A stretch of DNA of 40,529 nt from contig QOVW01000077.1 in the NCBI GenBank assembly GCA_003339605.1, positions 1 to 40,529 on the forward strand, given 5' to 3'. The notes beneath the pieces are model-generated. The model had not been told where the DNA came from. It was given only the letters and a program-made list of their open reading frames with translations, and did no database searches. The stretch is from Spirobacillus cienkowskii (GTDB taxonomy: Bacteria; Bdellovibrionota_B; Oligoflexia; Silvanigrellales; Silvanigrellaceae). The translations under genes were made by a program, and so were the position numbers. Below, piece after piece: positions 7,684 through 15,416 of this stretch; position 1 is the first letter of the stretch; each line of letters starts with the position of its first letter.

Positions 7684-9065
7684 TATTTTTTATCTTCCTT
7701 GTTACTTTTTTCTGAAGTATCCTGTTCTTTTTGATTTTCAATTGGAGGATCCAGTGGAATCCCACCAATAGAGACATCTCGTGGTGGGGGAGATTTTGGT
7801 ATAGGAGGATCAAACCTATCTTCTGGCGCGATTTCTGTAATTGCTTTGAGAGCCTTATTTTTTTCTATCGCCGTAATGCTACTTTGCTCTTCTTCCTGAT
7901 TATTATTTGCGTCTTGAGCATTTATGATTTCTTCAAAGTTTAACTCATTTTTACTTAATTGTGTTTGTCTAGTTAAAATATTACTCGAAATAAATTGTAT
8001 TTCTGAAGTTTTAATATCTTTGATTTTAGAACTGCGTGGAAAACGAATATGAATATTTTTAGAAACATTAGAAGCAATTCTATTTTCATGTTCAATTTGT
8101 TGTAACGCTAAACTTTCTAAAGATGAGACTTTTTTACTTGATTGTATAATTAGTTTTTCCGTTTCAGACAAATTCTTTTTTGGAAACTGAAAAAAATTCT
8201 TTTTTGGAAACTGAAAAAAATTCTTAATTTTTATTAAAATATTATTATATTTATAAATAAAAAAGTTTTCCATCCATCCTAATAATCCAGAAGTTTGGGT
8301 TCTTGGAATTAACAAAATGGATAACATTTTTCGAGCTGCTTCAATTGAACTTTGTCTTTGCAAATTACCTTCCCAAGCAATTGAAATATTACCTGTTTCT
8401 TCGCTTACCACAAGAACAACGGCATCTGTTTCTTCTGAAATACCAACAGCAGCACTGTGTCTTGTTCCCATTTTTTTTGAAAAACGTGGATTTTTAGAAA
8501 GTGGTAATTGAGCAGAAGCACAGTTAATACGATCTTTTTTTATAATAACCGCACCATCATGCAATGGCGAAAACGACTGAAAAATACTACTCAAAAGCTG
8601 CTCTGTGATTAAAGAATCGAGTTTTATACTGTGATCATATAATTTATCAAGACCAACAGAACGCTCAAAAACAATTAAAGCACCAATTCTCTCGTGGCTG
8701 AGAGACTTTGCAGCATTTGTAATTTCATCAATAATGTTTGCACCAGTCACAGCATCAAGGCCAGCTGTCATAAATGGTCCTCGGCCAAAACGAGTCAGCA
8801 ACCGACGGATGTCATCTTGAAACAACACAATGACAACAATAATAAATGAAGAATAAAACTTGCTGATAATCCAATGCAGAGTTTCAAACTGCAGCATGCT
8901 AGAAAATACATAGGCAATAAATATCACAAGCATACCAATAAGAACTTGCGCTGCTCTGGTTCCCTTAAGTTGCGCAATAATTTGATAAAACAAAAACGCA
9001 ACAAGGCCAATGTCAAGTATGGCTTTCCACGATAAAATTGATTTTAAGGAATCTAAGTAATTCAT
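7683..9065 (-). CDS. cdaA: Membrane diadenylate cyclase CdaA with a long C-terminal tail
   Basis: CdaA makes c-di-AMP from two ATP. Three membrane helices occupy about residues 13-82, followed by the DAC domain (about 95-245). The catalytic DGA motif is at 170-172 (SPLHDGAVII), and the GTRHxAAVGISEETDA motif begins at 200. The usual third residue of RHR appears to be Ser204 (RHS). The family is normally about 270 residues; this protein has 460, because an extra tail of about 200 residues follows. The tail has a predicted amphipathic start, an 8-residue tandem repeat (FFQFPKKN) near residues 283-298, acidic and Gln-rich stretches, and a Pro-rich end (DPPIPKSPPP). The tail looks disordered and has no recognised domain. 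It is upstream of and overlaps cdaR. Confidence 0.93.
   Translation of the reverse strand: MNYLDSLKSILSWKAILDIGLVAFLFYQIIAQLKGTRAAQVLIGMLVIFIAYVFSSMLQFETLHWIISKFYSSFIIVVIVLFQDDIRRLLTRFGRGPFMTAGLDAVTGANIIDEITNAAKSLSHERIGALIVFERSVGLDKLYDHSIKLDSLITEQLLSSIFQSFSPLHDGAVIIKKDRINCASAQLPLSKNPRFSKKMGTRHSAAVGISEETDAVVLVVSEETGNISIAWEGNLQRQSSIEAARKMLSILLIPRTQTSGLLGWMENFFIYKYNNILIKIKNFFQFPKKNFFQFPKKNLSETEKLIIQSSKKVSSLESLALQQIEHENRIASNVSKNIHIRFPRSSKIKDIKTSEIQFISSNILTRQTQLSKNELNFEEIINAQDANNNQEEEQSSITAIEKNKALKAITEIAPEDRFDPPIPKSPPPRDVSIGGIPLDPPIENQKEQDTSEKSNKEDKK
8172..8225. repeat. 24-bp tandem duplication in the cdaA tail
   Basis: Two identical 24-base units (8172-8195 and 8196-8219) are followed by the first six bases of a third. 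On the minus strand they encode the repeated FFQFPKKN. The exact identity suggests a recent slippage duplication that keeps the frame. Confidence 0.9.
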
Positions 9066-9074
9066 CCATTCCCA

Positions 9075-9803
9075 TTACATTTTGTCAACAACAATACCTT
9101 TCGGAGGCGTAAATTGAAATACCTCTTTTAAAATAGATTTAAGAGAATAATTTGCAAAAACAAGCCGCGATCGGTTGCCGTTTAATTGCACAATACGAAG
9201 CTCTTGAATGAAACCAGTCTTCACCTGAATAACAGCGTATAAAACTTTTTGTTGTTTGTCTCCTTTGGGTAAGAGTTTGAGATAAAGGAGATCGTCATTT
9301 TGCTTAGGAGGTAGGTCAGATTTTACTTCTAAGTCGTTTGCGTCATTATCTGTTTTTTGAGCTTGAGCTCCAACCCACTCTGAAACTTCGTAAAAATTAC
9401 TCAACCTACTGATATTTGATAAAATATTAATGAAACCTAGATTTTGTGAGTTCATTTGAAATTGCTGTGCATGTTTGAGTTCGGGCACAAATTTCCAAAA
9501 ATCGTGACCATTCGACACATACAATTCTTTTCTTGGAGAAATAACCTCATAGCGAAACGAGTTTGGTTTTTTAACTACCAAAACACCCTCTGATTTTAAA
9601 ACTTTATCTCGTAACGAGGAATAAAGCTCTTGTTTAAATTGCACGGAAAAAAACTCATATTGCGCTGCAGCCTTAATAATTTCTTGATATTTTTTTTCAA
9701 ATAAATTATTTTTACTAGTAGAAATATTTTTAAAATTTAATTCTTTTGCACTAACTGCAAAAGAACTCAGCACACACAAAAAAGTAAGCAAAAAAATTTG
9801 CAT
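9075..9803 (-). CDS. lolA: LolA-type outer-membrane lipoprotein carrier protein
   Basis: LolA shuttles lipoproteins through the periplasm. The product has 242 residues and a signal peptide (MQIFLLTFLCVLSSFAVSA, cleavage after SA). The mature part shows the LolA pattern: FFSVQFKQELYSSL (the family F-x-Q line), SEGVLVVKKPNSFRYEVISP, LYVSNGHDFWKFVPELKHAQ, and a C-terminal VFANYSLKSI region before FQFTPPKGIVV. This order of F/W-R-Y, D-G and PPKG elements is characteristic. A polar insert (about residues 150-170) is not typical. It lies between a PAP2 phosphatase gene and cdaA on the same strand, next to lgt, so lipoprotein maturation and transport are encoded together. Confidence 0.85.
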   Translation of the reverse strand: MQIFLLTFLCVLSSFAVSAKELNFKNISTSKNNLFEKKYQEIIKAAAQYEFFSVQFKQELYSSLRDKVLKSEGVLVVKKPNSFRYEVISPRKELYVSNGHDFWKFVPELKHAQQFQMNSQNLGFINILSNISRLSNFYEVSEWVGAQAQKTDNDANDLEVKSDLPPKQNDDLLYLKLLPKGDKQQKVLYAVIQVKTGFIQELRIVQLNGNRSRLVFANYSLKSILKEVFQFTPPKGIVVDKM

Positions 9804-9832
9804 TTTTTATTCCTTATGCAAGTTAAAAAATT

Positions 9833-10636
9833 TTAAAGTTGAAAAGATACATTTGCTCCATACCATGTTATTTTTGTGTCATCGTTAAAAACAAAAGGAT
9901 AAACTTCTAAATTTAATTTACTATTTTTTTTCTGTAGTAATTCTTGAACTTTTTCAACTCTAAAAAAAACAGATGCTGCAAGCGTTGCTCCTACGATTCC
10001 TCCAATTACCACGTCAGAAACATTGTGCGCATGATCTGTGACTCGAGATTTAGCAACCCATGCCGCCGTAGAATGCGCAAAAATTGCATAAGACCAATTT
10101 AAAATATCAGACTTCGAATATTGAAACAAAAGTAAACTAGAATACGAAGCAAATGCAAACGCATGCGATGCATGGCCACTAAAAAATGAAAAGCGACTAT
10201 CATCTGAATTCTGCTCATTTTGCCCTTTTGGATAGTCATAAAAAGGCCTTTTACGTTGAAAAATAATTTTAGCAGAAGATGTTGCGATTTCTGTTAATAG
10301 TTGCGCATGCAACCATCCCCGAATATGAGAACCTACTGCAAAATTTTCTTGACTTAAGCTTAACCCACCAAGAATTAAAGTTGCAACTCCTAAAGAATAC
10401 GGAAATAGTTTTTCTCTCGGCAAAGTTGTTGGCAAAGGTTCAAGATTTGCAGTTTCATTTGTAAATGGCCACAAAGACTTCGATCGCGGCGTGTAATAAC
10501 TGTTGATTGATGCAATTAAAAAAACTTCCAAAGGTAACGTAAATATATCCTGCTTCCAATACCCAGGATTAAAACTATAATGACTTAACGAATCCTCAGA
10601 AAAAGAAGGAACTGGAGGCGGTGGAACATCAATCAT
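9833..10636 (-). CDS. PAP2-family membrane phosphatase
   Basis: The product has 267 residues with several hydrophobic segments (about 33-47, 83-95, 155-172, 180-195 and 208-225). All three PAP2/acid-phosphatase motifs are present: KIIFQRKRP (123-131), FSGHASH (152-158) and SRVTDHAHNVSD (197-208, fitting SRxxxxxHxxxD). Enzymes of this type dephosphorylate lipid phosphates such as undecaprenyl pyrophosphate, phosphatidic acid or lipid A; the substrate here is undetermined. The last codons of lgt and its ATG overlap (10633-10636, ATGA), which implies coupled translation. The N-terminus is Pro-rich (VPPPPVPSF) with no clear signal peptide. Confidence 0.85.
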   Translation of the reverse strand: MIDVPPPPVPSFSEDSLSHYSFNPGYWKQDIFTLPLEVFLIASINSYYTPRSKSLWPFTNETANLEPLPTTLPREKLFPYSLGVATLILGGLSLSQENFAVGSHIRGWLHAQLLTEIATSSAKIIFQRKRPFYDYPKGQNEQNSDDSRFSFFSGHASHAFAFASYSSLLLFQYSKSDILNWSYAIFAHSTAAWVAKSRVTDHAHNVSDVVIGGIVGATLAASVFFRVEKVQELLQKKNSKLNLEVYPFVFNDDTKITWYGANVSFQL

Positions 10637-11799
10637 GATTTTTTATTCTCAGAAAGTTTATGGATAAAAAAATCTTCATTTCTTTTTAACCATTGTGGTG
10701 AATTTTCTAAAATATTGTTGCGACAAAAGTATAGTAATACGCAACCTACAATTAAAAATGACAAACACAATATTTGCCCCATTGTCAATACTGTCCACCA
10801 AGGAGCTTCTGGAAACGCGTTAAGTGGTAGCCATGAGAAATTAAATAAATAAAAATAATTAATTTGCAAATCAGCAGCTCTAAAATATTCGGCTATAAAG
10901 CGATAAATACAATAAAAAATTATAAAGTAGCAAGAAATTGTTCCTTCTTTTTGTTTTTTACGAGATATTAAATACAAAGTAAAAAATAAGGCCCAACCTT
11001 CTCCAATACTTTGATAAATTTGACTAGGGTGACGTGCAACTTGACCACCTTCTGGAAAAATAATCGCCCAGGGTACCGAGCTTGTAATGGGTCTACCCCA
11101 TAACTCGCCATTAAAAAAATTTCCAATTCTACCGAGCCCTATTCCAATTGGGATAACTCGTACCAGCTTATCAGTAAGATGATAAAAAGAAATTTTATTT
11201 CTCTTACAATAAAAATAAATCGCTAAACACACACCAACAATCCCACCATGAAAAGAAAGCCCCCCTTCCCAGGTAGCAAAAATTTCGAGTGGCCTTTGCT
11301 TATAAAAATCCCAATTGTAAATAAAAACATATGCAAAACGTGCACCAATAAGCATACCAAGTATTGAAATTGTAATTAAGTTCATTAACATATTTTCAGT
11401 TAACATTAATTGTTTTTTACGTATCCATCGAATACATGCTATATATACAGCTACAAATCCGAATAAATACATTGTACTATACCAACGCAATCCCCAATCA
11501 ATTTGCATTTTTTGTAACGTATAAAGAATTGCAAGAATTAATAATAAATAACTTAATGATGATTGTAAGAAATCAAATTTGCTTAATTTTTGTTTAATTT
11601 TAATATTGTTTTTTTCAGAATTATTGAGTTGTTTCTTAAATTTATTAATTTGAATAAACGTAAATAGAAAACTACCTCCAAAAAACCCAACTAATAGCAA
11701 AATTCCCCACCAGGTTGTTACCCAACTAAAATCAATGTTCTTAACCTGAAAAACAAAAGGACTTAGGTCAAATACCCAGTATGGGTGAGATGGATTCAT
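10633..11799 (-). CDS. lgt: Prolipoprotein diacylglyceryl transferase Lgt with an extra N-terminal membrane region
   Basis: Lgt transfers diacylglycerol from phosphatidylglycerol to the lipobox cysteine of prolipoproteins. Core motifs are RWYSTMYLFGF (105-115), GGLSFHGG (179-186, with the conserved His184), the family signature GRIGNFFNGELWGRP (223-237) and RHPSQIYQ. The protein has 388 residues instead of about 260-290. An added segment (about 25-100) with two further hydrophobic helices and a charged Lys/Asn-rich stretch precedes the canonical RWY...GF helix, and its first part (WVTTWWGILLLVGFFGG) itself resembles that helix. It is the first gene of the minus-strand envelope run, and AGGAG precedes the ATG by about 9 bases. 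Confidence 0.93.
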   Translation of the reverse strand: MNPSHPYWVFDLSPFVFQVKNIDFSWVTTWWGILLLVGFFGGSFLFTFIQINKFKKQLNNSEKNNIKIKQKLSKFDFLQSSLSYLLLILAILYTLQKMQIDWGLRWYSTMYLFGFVAVYIACIRWIRKKQLMLTENMLMNLITISILGMLIGARFAYVFIYNWDFYKQRPLEIFATWEGGLSFHGGIVGVCLAIYFYCKRNKISFYHLTDKLVRVIPIGIGLGRIGNFFNGELWGRPITSSVPWAIIFPEGGQVARHPSQIYQSIGEGWALFFTLYLISRKKQKEGTISCYFIIFYCIYRFIAEYFRAADLQINYFYLFNFSWLPLNAFPEAPWWTVLTMGQILCLSFLIVGCVLLYFCRNNILENSPQWLKRNEDFFIHKLSENKKS

Positions 11800-11832
11800 A
11801 TTGTGAAATCTCCTATTGTATGCTTAGCAAAT

Positions 11833-11859
11833 TGTCATACACTACCTTTTTGTATGACA
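11833..11859. promoter_or_regulatory. Perfect 8-bp inverted repeat in the divergent lgt/PBP intergenic region
   Basis: TGTCATAC at 11833-11840 and GTATGACA at 11852-11859 are exact reverse complements, separated by 11 bases. The 119 bases between lgt and the PBP start must hold both promoters. A dyad with centres about two helical turns apart is what a dimeric regulator would bind. It could also form a transcript hairpin. No regulator can be named. Confidence 0.4.
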
Positions 11860-11918
11860 TGAGGTTGCTTTGAGCAAGCAAACGAGGCATGAACGAAAGC
11901 ACAATGTTTGGAGCTGAT

Positions 11919-14900
11919 ATGAAAAAAATAATTTTTTTATTCTTATTATTCATCTTTCTCTCGTGTTTTCCAATTTTTTTAGGTGCTGCGTATGTAGCTT
12001 GGCAAATTTATGCGGGTAATTATGCAGATTTTGAAAAATCCCGAATCATTGATATATTATCTAAAGAAACAGTTTTATATTATGCTGATGGGCAATCGCA
12101 ATTAGGCAGTTTATTTGGCCAAGAACATCGTATTTATATTACAATTGACCAAATCCCCCAAGCAATGAAAGAAGCAATTGTTGCCGCAGAAGATGAAGAT
12201 TTTTATCAAAATATTGGAATAGATCCTAAAGGCATTCTGCGCGCCGCCGTTCACAATATTTTATTTAGAACACGACAAGGCGCATCAACAATAACTCAGC
12301 AAACCGTTAAAAATCTCTACGGCAGAAAAGAAACAGATTTATTTACAAAGTTTCAAGAAATGATCAATGCATTTAAACTTGAACGGGTTTACTCTAAAGA
12401 CCAAATACTTGAATTTTATTTAAATCAATTTCATGTTACTGGAAATGGACGTGGAGTTGGAGTTGCTGCCAAATACTATTTTAATAAAAATGTAGAAAAT
12501 TTAACTTTAGTTGAATCTTCGTTTATTGCCGGAAGTGTAAAAGGACCAGAAAAATACAATCCTTTTACAAAAACAACACTAACTGGCCAAGAAAAAGCAA
12601 AACGAGAAGCTTTTATTAGAAAAAATTATGTGTTAGAAAGAATGCTAAAAAGTAAGAAAATTACACAAGAAGATTACGATGCAGCACTTAAAGAACCGGT
12701 GCCTTTTAACCAAGGTAAATTTCAATTTAATGAATTGGCTGTAAACCAAATCATTATGAAACAACTCTCTAGGCCAGAAATTTTATCTGCAATTGGTGCT
12801 AACAATGTAGACGAAGTTGGTACAATGGGTCTTCATATCACCACAACTCTTGAAAAAGATGTTCAATCAGCAGCGCAATTTGGCTTAAGACAAAATTTAA
12901 GCCGCATTCAACTGATTTTAAGTGGATTTAGTGCAGAGCCGCAATCAAATTTTATAAATATTCAAAAACCAGAACTTTATGGATTTTATGTTGGAAAAGT
13001 AGAAAATATTGACAAAACGGCGGATAAAGAATCAATAAAAATTAGTTTTGGCATTCCCACCTGCACGGTAAATACGGAGTCTATTCACCGCACCGCTATC
13101 ACCACAGATCAAGCCTTCAGAAAAGGTGAAAAAAAATCTTTAGAACTATTATTAAATTCTTTACATCCAGAGCAACACGTTTTAACAAGCATTTATAAAA
13201 TTGAGAGCGATGGACAAATGCTATGTAGTCTCGAAGCACGTCCTCGCGTCCAAGGGGCCGCAATTGTTTTAGATAAAGGAAAAATCGTTGCGATGGCTGG
13301 AGGATTTTCTTCTAGCGAATACAATCGCGCCATTTTTGCAGAAAGACAGCCAGGTTCTTCGTTTAAAATACCTGTTTACTATGCAGCTCAACAACTTGGT
13401 TGGTCTGTGCTCGATCCAATATCTAACATTCGCGATGTTTTTACTTGGCAGGGTGGTTTTTATTTTCCTAGACCAGACCATGCCATCAACAGTTTAGAAA
13501 CCACAATTCTTGGTGCTGGTGCAAAATCAGAAAACTTAGCAAGCATATGGATTCTAAAACATTTGCTCGATAAACTGAGCTATGATCAATATTTAGAATT
13601 ACTTAATTTTTTAGATATTACTGGCAATGGAAAAACATTGGCACAAACTTTATCAACCATTGCAAACAAGTTTAATGCTACAGCTGATAATGAAATTTAT
13701 ATCAAGTCTGGTATTTTAGAAAAAATAAAATCAAACTTAACTTCTGATTTAAATGTATTAAATGATATTAGATTAAAAGTTTTTTTAAGAACTCTACATT
13801 TTGGCAGTGGCTTTGACAAACAAACGCAAATTGTAACTGAAGATAAAGAATTATCTCCTAAAGAAAAAGCATTAAGAGTCAATATTTTAAAAAATAGCTT
13901 AATTCGCTGGAATAAAACAGCGCTTCAAGCCAAAAAAGCAATTGAATCATTAAATAAAATTTTATCTGGCGCCCCTATTACCGAACTCGATCGAGATTTT
14001 TTTACTTCATTTGCCAAAATAGATGAAAATTCTTTAGCATTTAATACTCAAGAGCCCTGGAAGCCTGAGTTAACAACCAACCTTATAGAACCAGAACAAA
14101 TCACACCATTAAGTATTGATGCATTATTAAGTTTAATTCGATATAATCCCGCATTATTAAACCCAAATAATGTTTACCTTGACGGAATTGTTCCTTTAAC
14201 TATGATTGACAATATAAATTATGAACTCAATAAACAATGGAAAACAATTCAATCCGCTCCTCCGCTTGAAAAGTTATATTGGAATGATGATTTTCGTTAT
14301 TCTTTAGGAATGTTTTATACAGCAAATATGGTTAATGAAATGGGTGTATTAAAACCTTTAAAATGGGTACAATCGTTTCCTTTAGGTTCCAATGATGTCA
14401 CACTTTCTGATTTGGCTCTTATGTATCAAACTTTTCTCACCGGAAAAACATTTAGATATTTTAACACCCCACAAACTAATCAACTTCTTTTGATAAAACG
14501 TATCGAAGATGCAAGCGGAAATTTACTTTGGGAAGCAAAGGCTAAAGAATATCAATTTTCTGATTCATTTTATTCTGCACCAATTTTAAATACATTGCGT
14601 GGAACTATCACTGGCGGCACTGCTTATCAACTAAATAAAAGCATTATTTTACGTTCAAATGATGCCGCAGTCGATAATGAATTACTTGAAGCACAAATAA
14701 AAATTCCAGTATTTGGTAAGACAGGAACAACAAATGATTACAAAAATGGTACTTATGTTGGATTTTTACCCTATCCAACTTCTAAGGGTGATATACTTTC
14801 TCCAGATCACGCATACACAATTGCATCATATATTGGCTATGACAGCAATGAGCCGATGATCCGCAAAGGTTACAGAGTTTATGGTGGTGGAGCCATTCCT

Positions 14901-15413
14901 GCTTGGGAAGAAATCGCATTAACAATTATTAAAAATCAAGATTATGCAGATAAATTAGATTGGAAATATTTAGCCGAGAAAAAAGCTCATAACATACCAT
15001 TTGATTTTGGTTCCGGATTATCGCAAGTTGTTGTCCCTATTCACTCTTGGGTTTCTGTTGCAACGAAAGATCCTGATGATGACCTTTCTGCTTTACAAGA
15101 ACAAAATCCTTATGCAAACGATTATTCTGAAACAGGGCAGCGTATGTTTAAAGTCTATCTTCCTGGCTCACTTTCTGATGGAATTTTTTTACCCAAAAGA
15201 AAGGTGGCATTTTACAATCCTGTACCCCCACCGCAGGCACCAATCATTAGCTTAGGCGCACCAGAACAACCAGACATGCACAAACAAAACGGTTCTGTAT
15301 CCCCTGCTCCATTATCAAGTTTTTCAAATAATTTAGATAATAATGATAAAGGATCATTAAACTCTGCTGACGATGACGATTTACCCAAAGAACGTATGCT
15401 AAAAAAGCCGTAA
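11919..15413 (+). CDS. Class A penicillin-binding protein (transglycosylase/transpeptidase), enlarged
   Basis: This enzyme polymerises and cross-links peptidoglycan in the periplasm. Start 11919 is preferred over the in-frame ATG at 11889, because TTGGAG lies 5 bases upstream and MKKIIFLFLLFIFLSCF then forms a normal signal anchor; this gives 1164 residues. The GT51 domain shows AAEDEDFYQNIGID, QGASTITQQTVKNLYG and ERVYSKDQILEFYLNQ. The transpeptidase has the nucleophile motif PGSSFK (Ser near residue 480), SEN near 535 and KTGTTNDYKNGTYVGFLP near 932. Between SEN and KTG lies an insert of roughly 270 residues, largely helical and polar, absent from ordinary PBP1a. The C-terminus is a Pro/Ser/Asp-rich tail. 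The gene is divergent from lgt and converges on a histidine kinase, with only 3 bases between the two stops. Confidence 0.92.
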   Translation: MKKIIFLFLLFIFLSCFPIFLGAAYVAWQIYAGNYADFEKSRIIDILSKETVLYYADGQSQLGSLFGQEHRIYITIDQIPQAMKEAIVAAEDEDFYQNIGIDPKGILRAAVHNILFRTRQGASTITQQTVKNLYGRKETDLFTKFQEMINAFKLERVYSKDQILEFYLNQFHVTGNGRGVGVAAKYYFNKNVENLTLVESSFIAGSVKGPEKYNPFTKTTLTGQEKAKREAFIRKNYVLERMLKSKKITQEDYDAALKEPVPFNQGKFQFNELAVNQIIMKQLSRPEILSAIGANNVDEVGTMGLHITTTLEKDVQSAAQFGLRQNLSRIQLILSGFSAEPQSNFINIQKPELYGFYVGKVENIDKTADKESIKISFGIPTCTVNTESIHRTAITTDQAFRKGEKKSLELLLNSLHPEQHVLTSIYKIESDGQMLCSLEARPRVQGAAIVLDKGKIVAMAGGFSSSEYNRAIFAERQPGSSFKIPVYYAAQQLGWSVLDPISNIRDVFTWQGGFYFPRPDHAINSLETTILGAGAKSENLASIWILKHLLDKLSYDQYLELLNFLDITGNGKTLAQTLSTIANKFNATADNEIYIKSGILEKIKSNLTSDLNVLNDIRLKVFLRTLHFGSGFDKQTQIVTEDKELSPKEKALRVNILKNSLIRWNKTALQAKKAIESLNKILSGAPITELDRDFFTSFAKIDENSLAFNTQEPWKPELTTNLIEPEQITPLSIDALLSLIRYNPALLNPNNVYLDGIVPLTMIDNINYELNKQWKTIQSAPPLEKLYWNDDFRYSLGMFYTANMVNEMGVLKPLKWVQSFPLGSNDVTLSDLALMYQTFLTGKTFRYFNTPQTNQLLLIKRIEDASGNLLWEAKAKEYQFSDSFYSAPILNTLRGTITGGTAYQLNKSIILRSNDAAVDNELLEAQIKIPVFGKTGTTNDYKNGTYVGFLPYPTSKGDILSPDHAYTIASYIGYDSNEPMIRKGYRVYGGGAIPAWEEIALTIIKNQDYADKLDWKYLAEKKAHNIPFDFGSGLSQVVVPIHSWVSVATKDPDDDLSALQEQNPYANDYSETGQRMFKVYLPGSLSDGIFLPKRKVAFYNPVPPPQAPIISLGAPEQPDMHKQNGSVSPAPLSSFSNNLDNNDKGSLNSADDDDLPKERMLKKP

Positions 15414-15416
15414 AAA

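Noticed and set aside
7292-7771. Open frame of 159 codons on the plus strand
   Set aside because: It is antisense to cdaR and the end of cdaA, both clearly coding.
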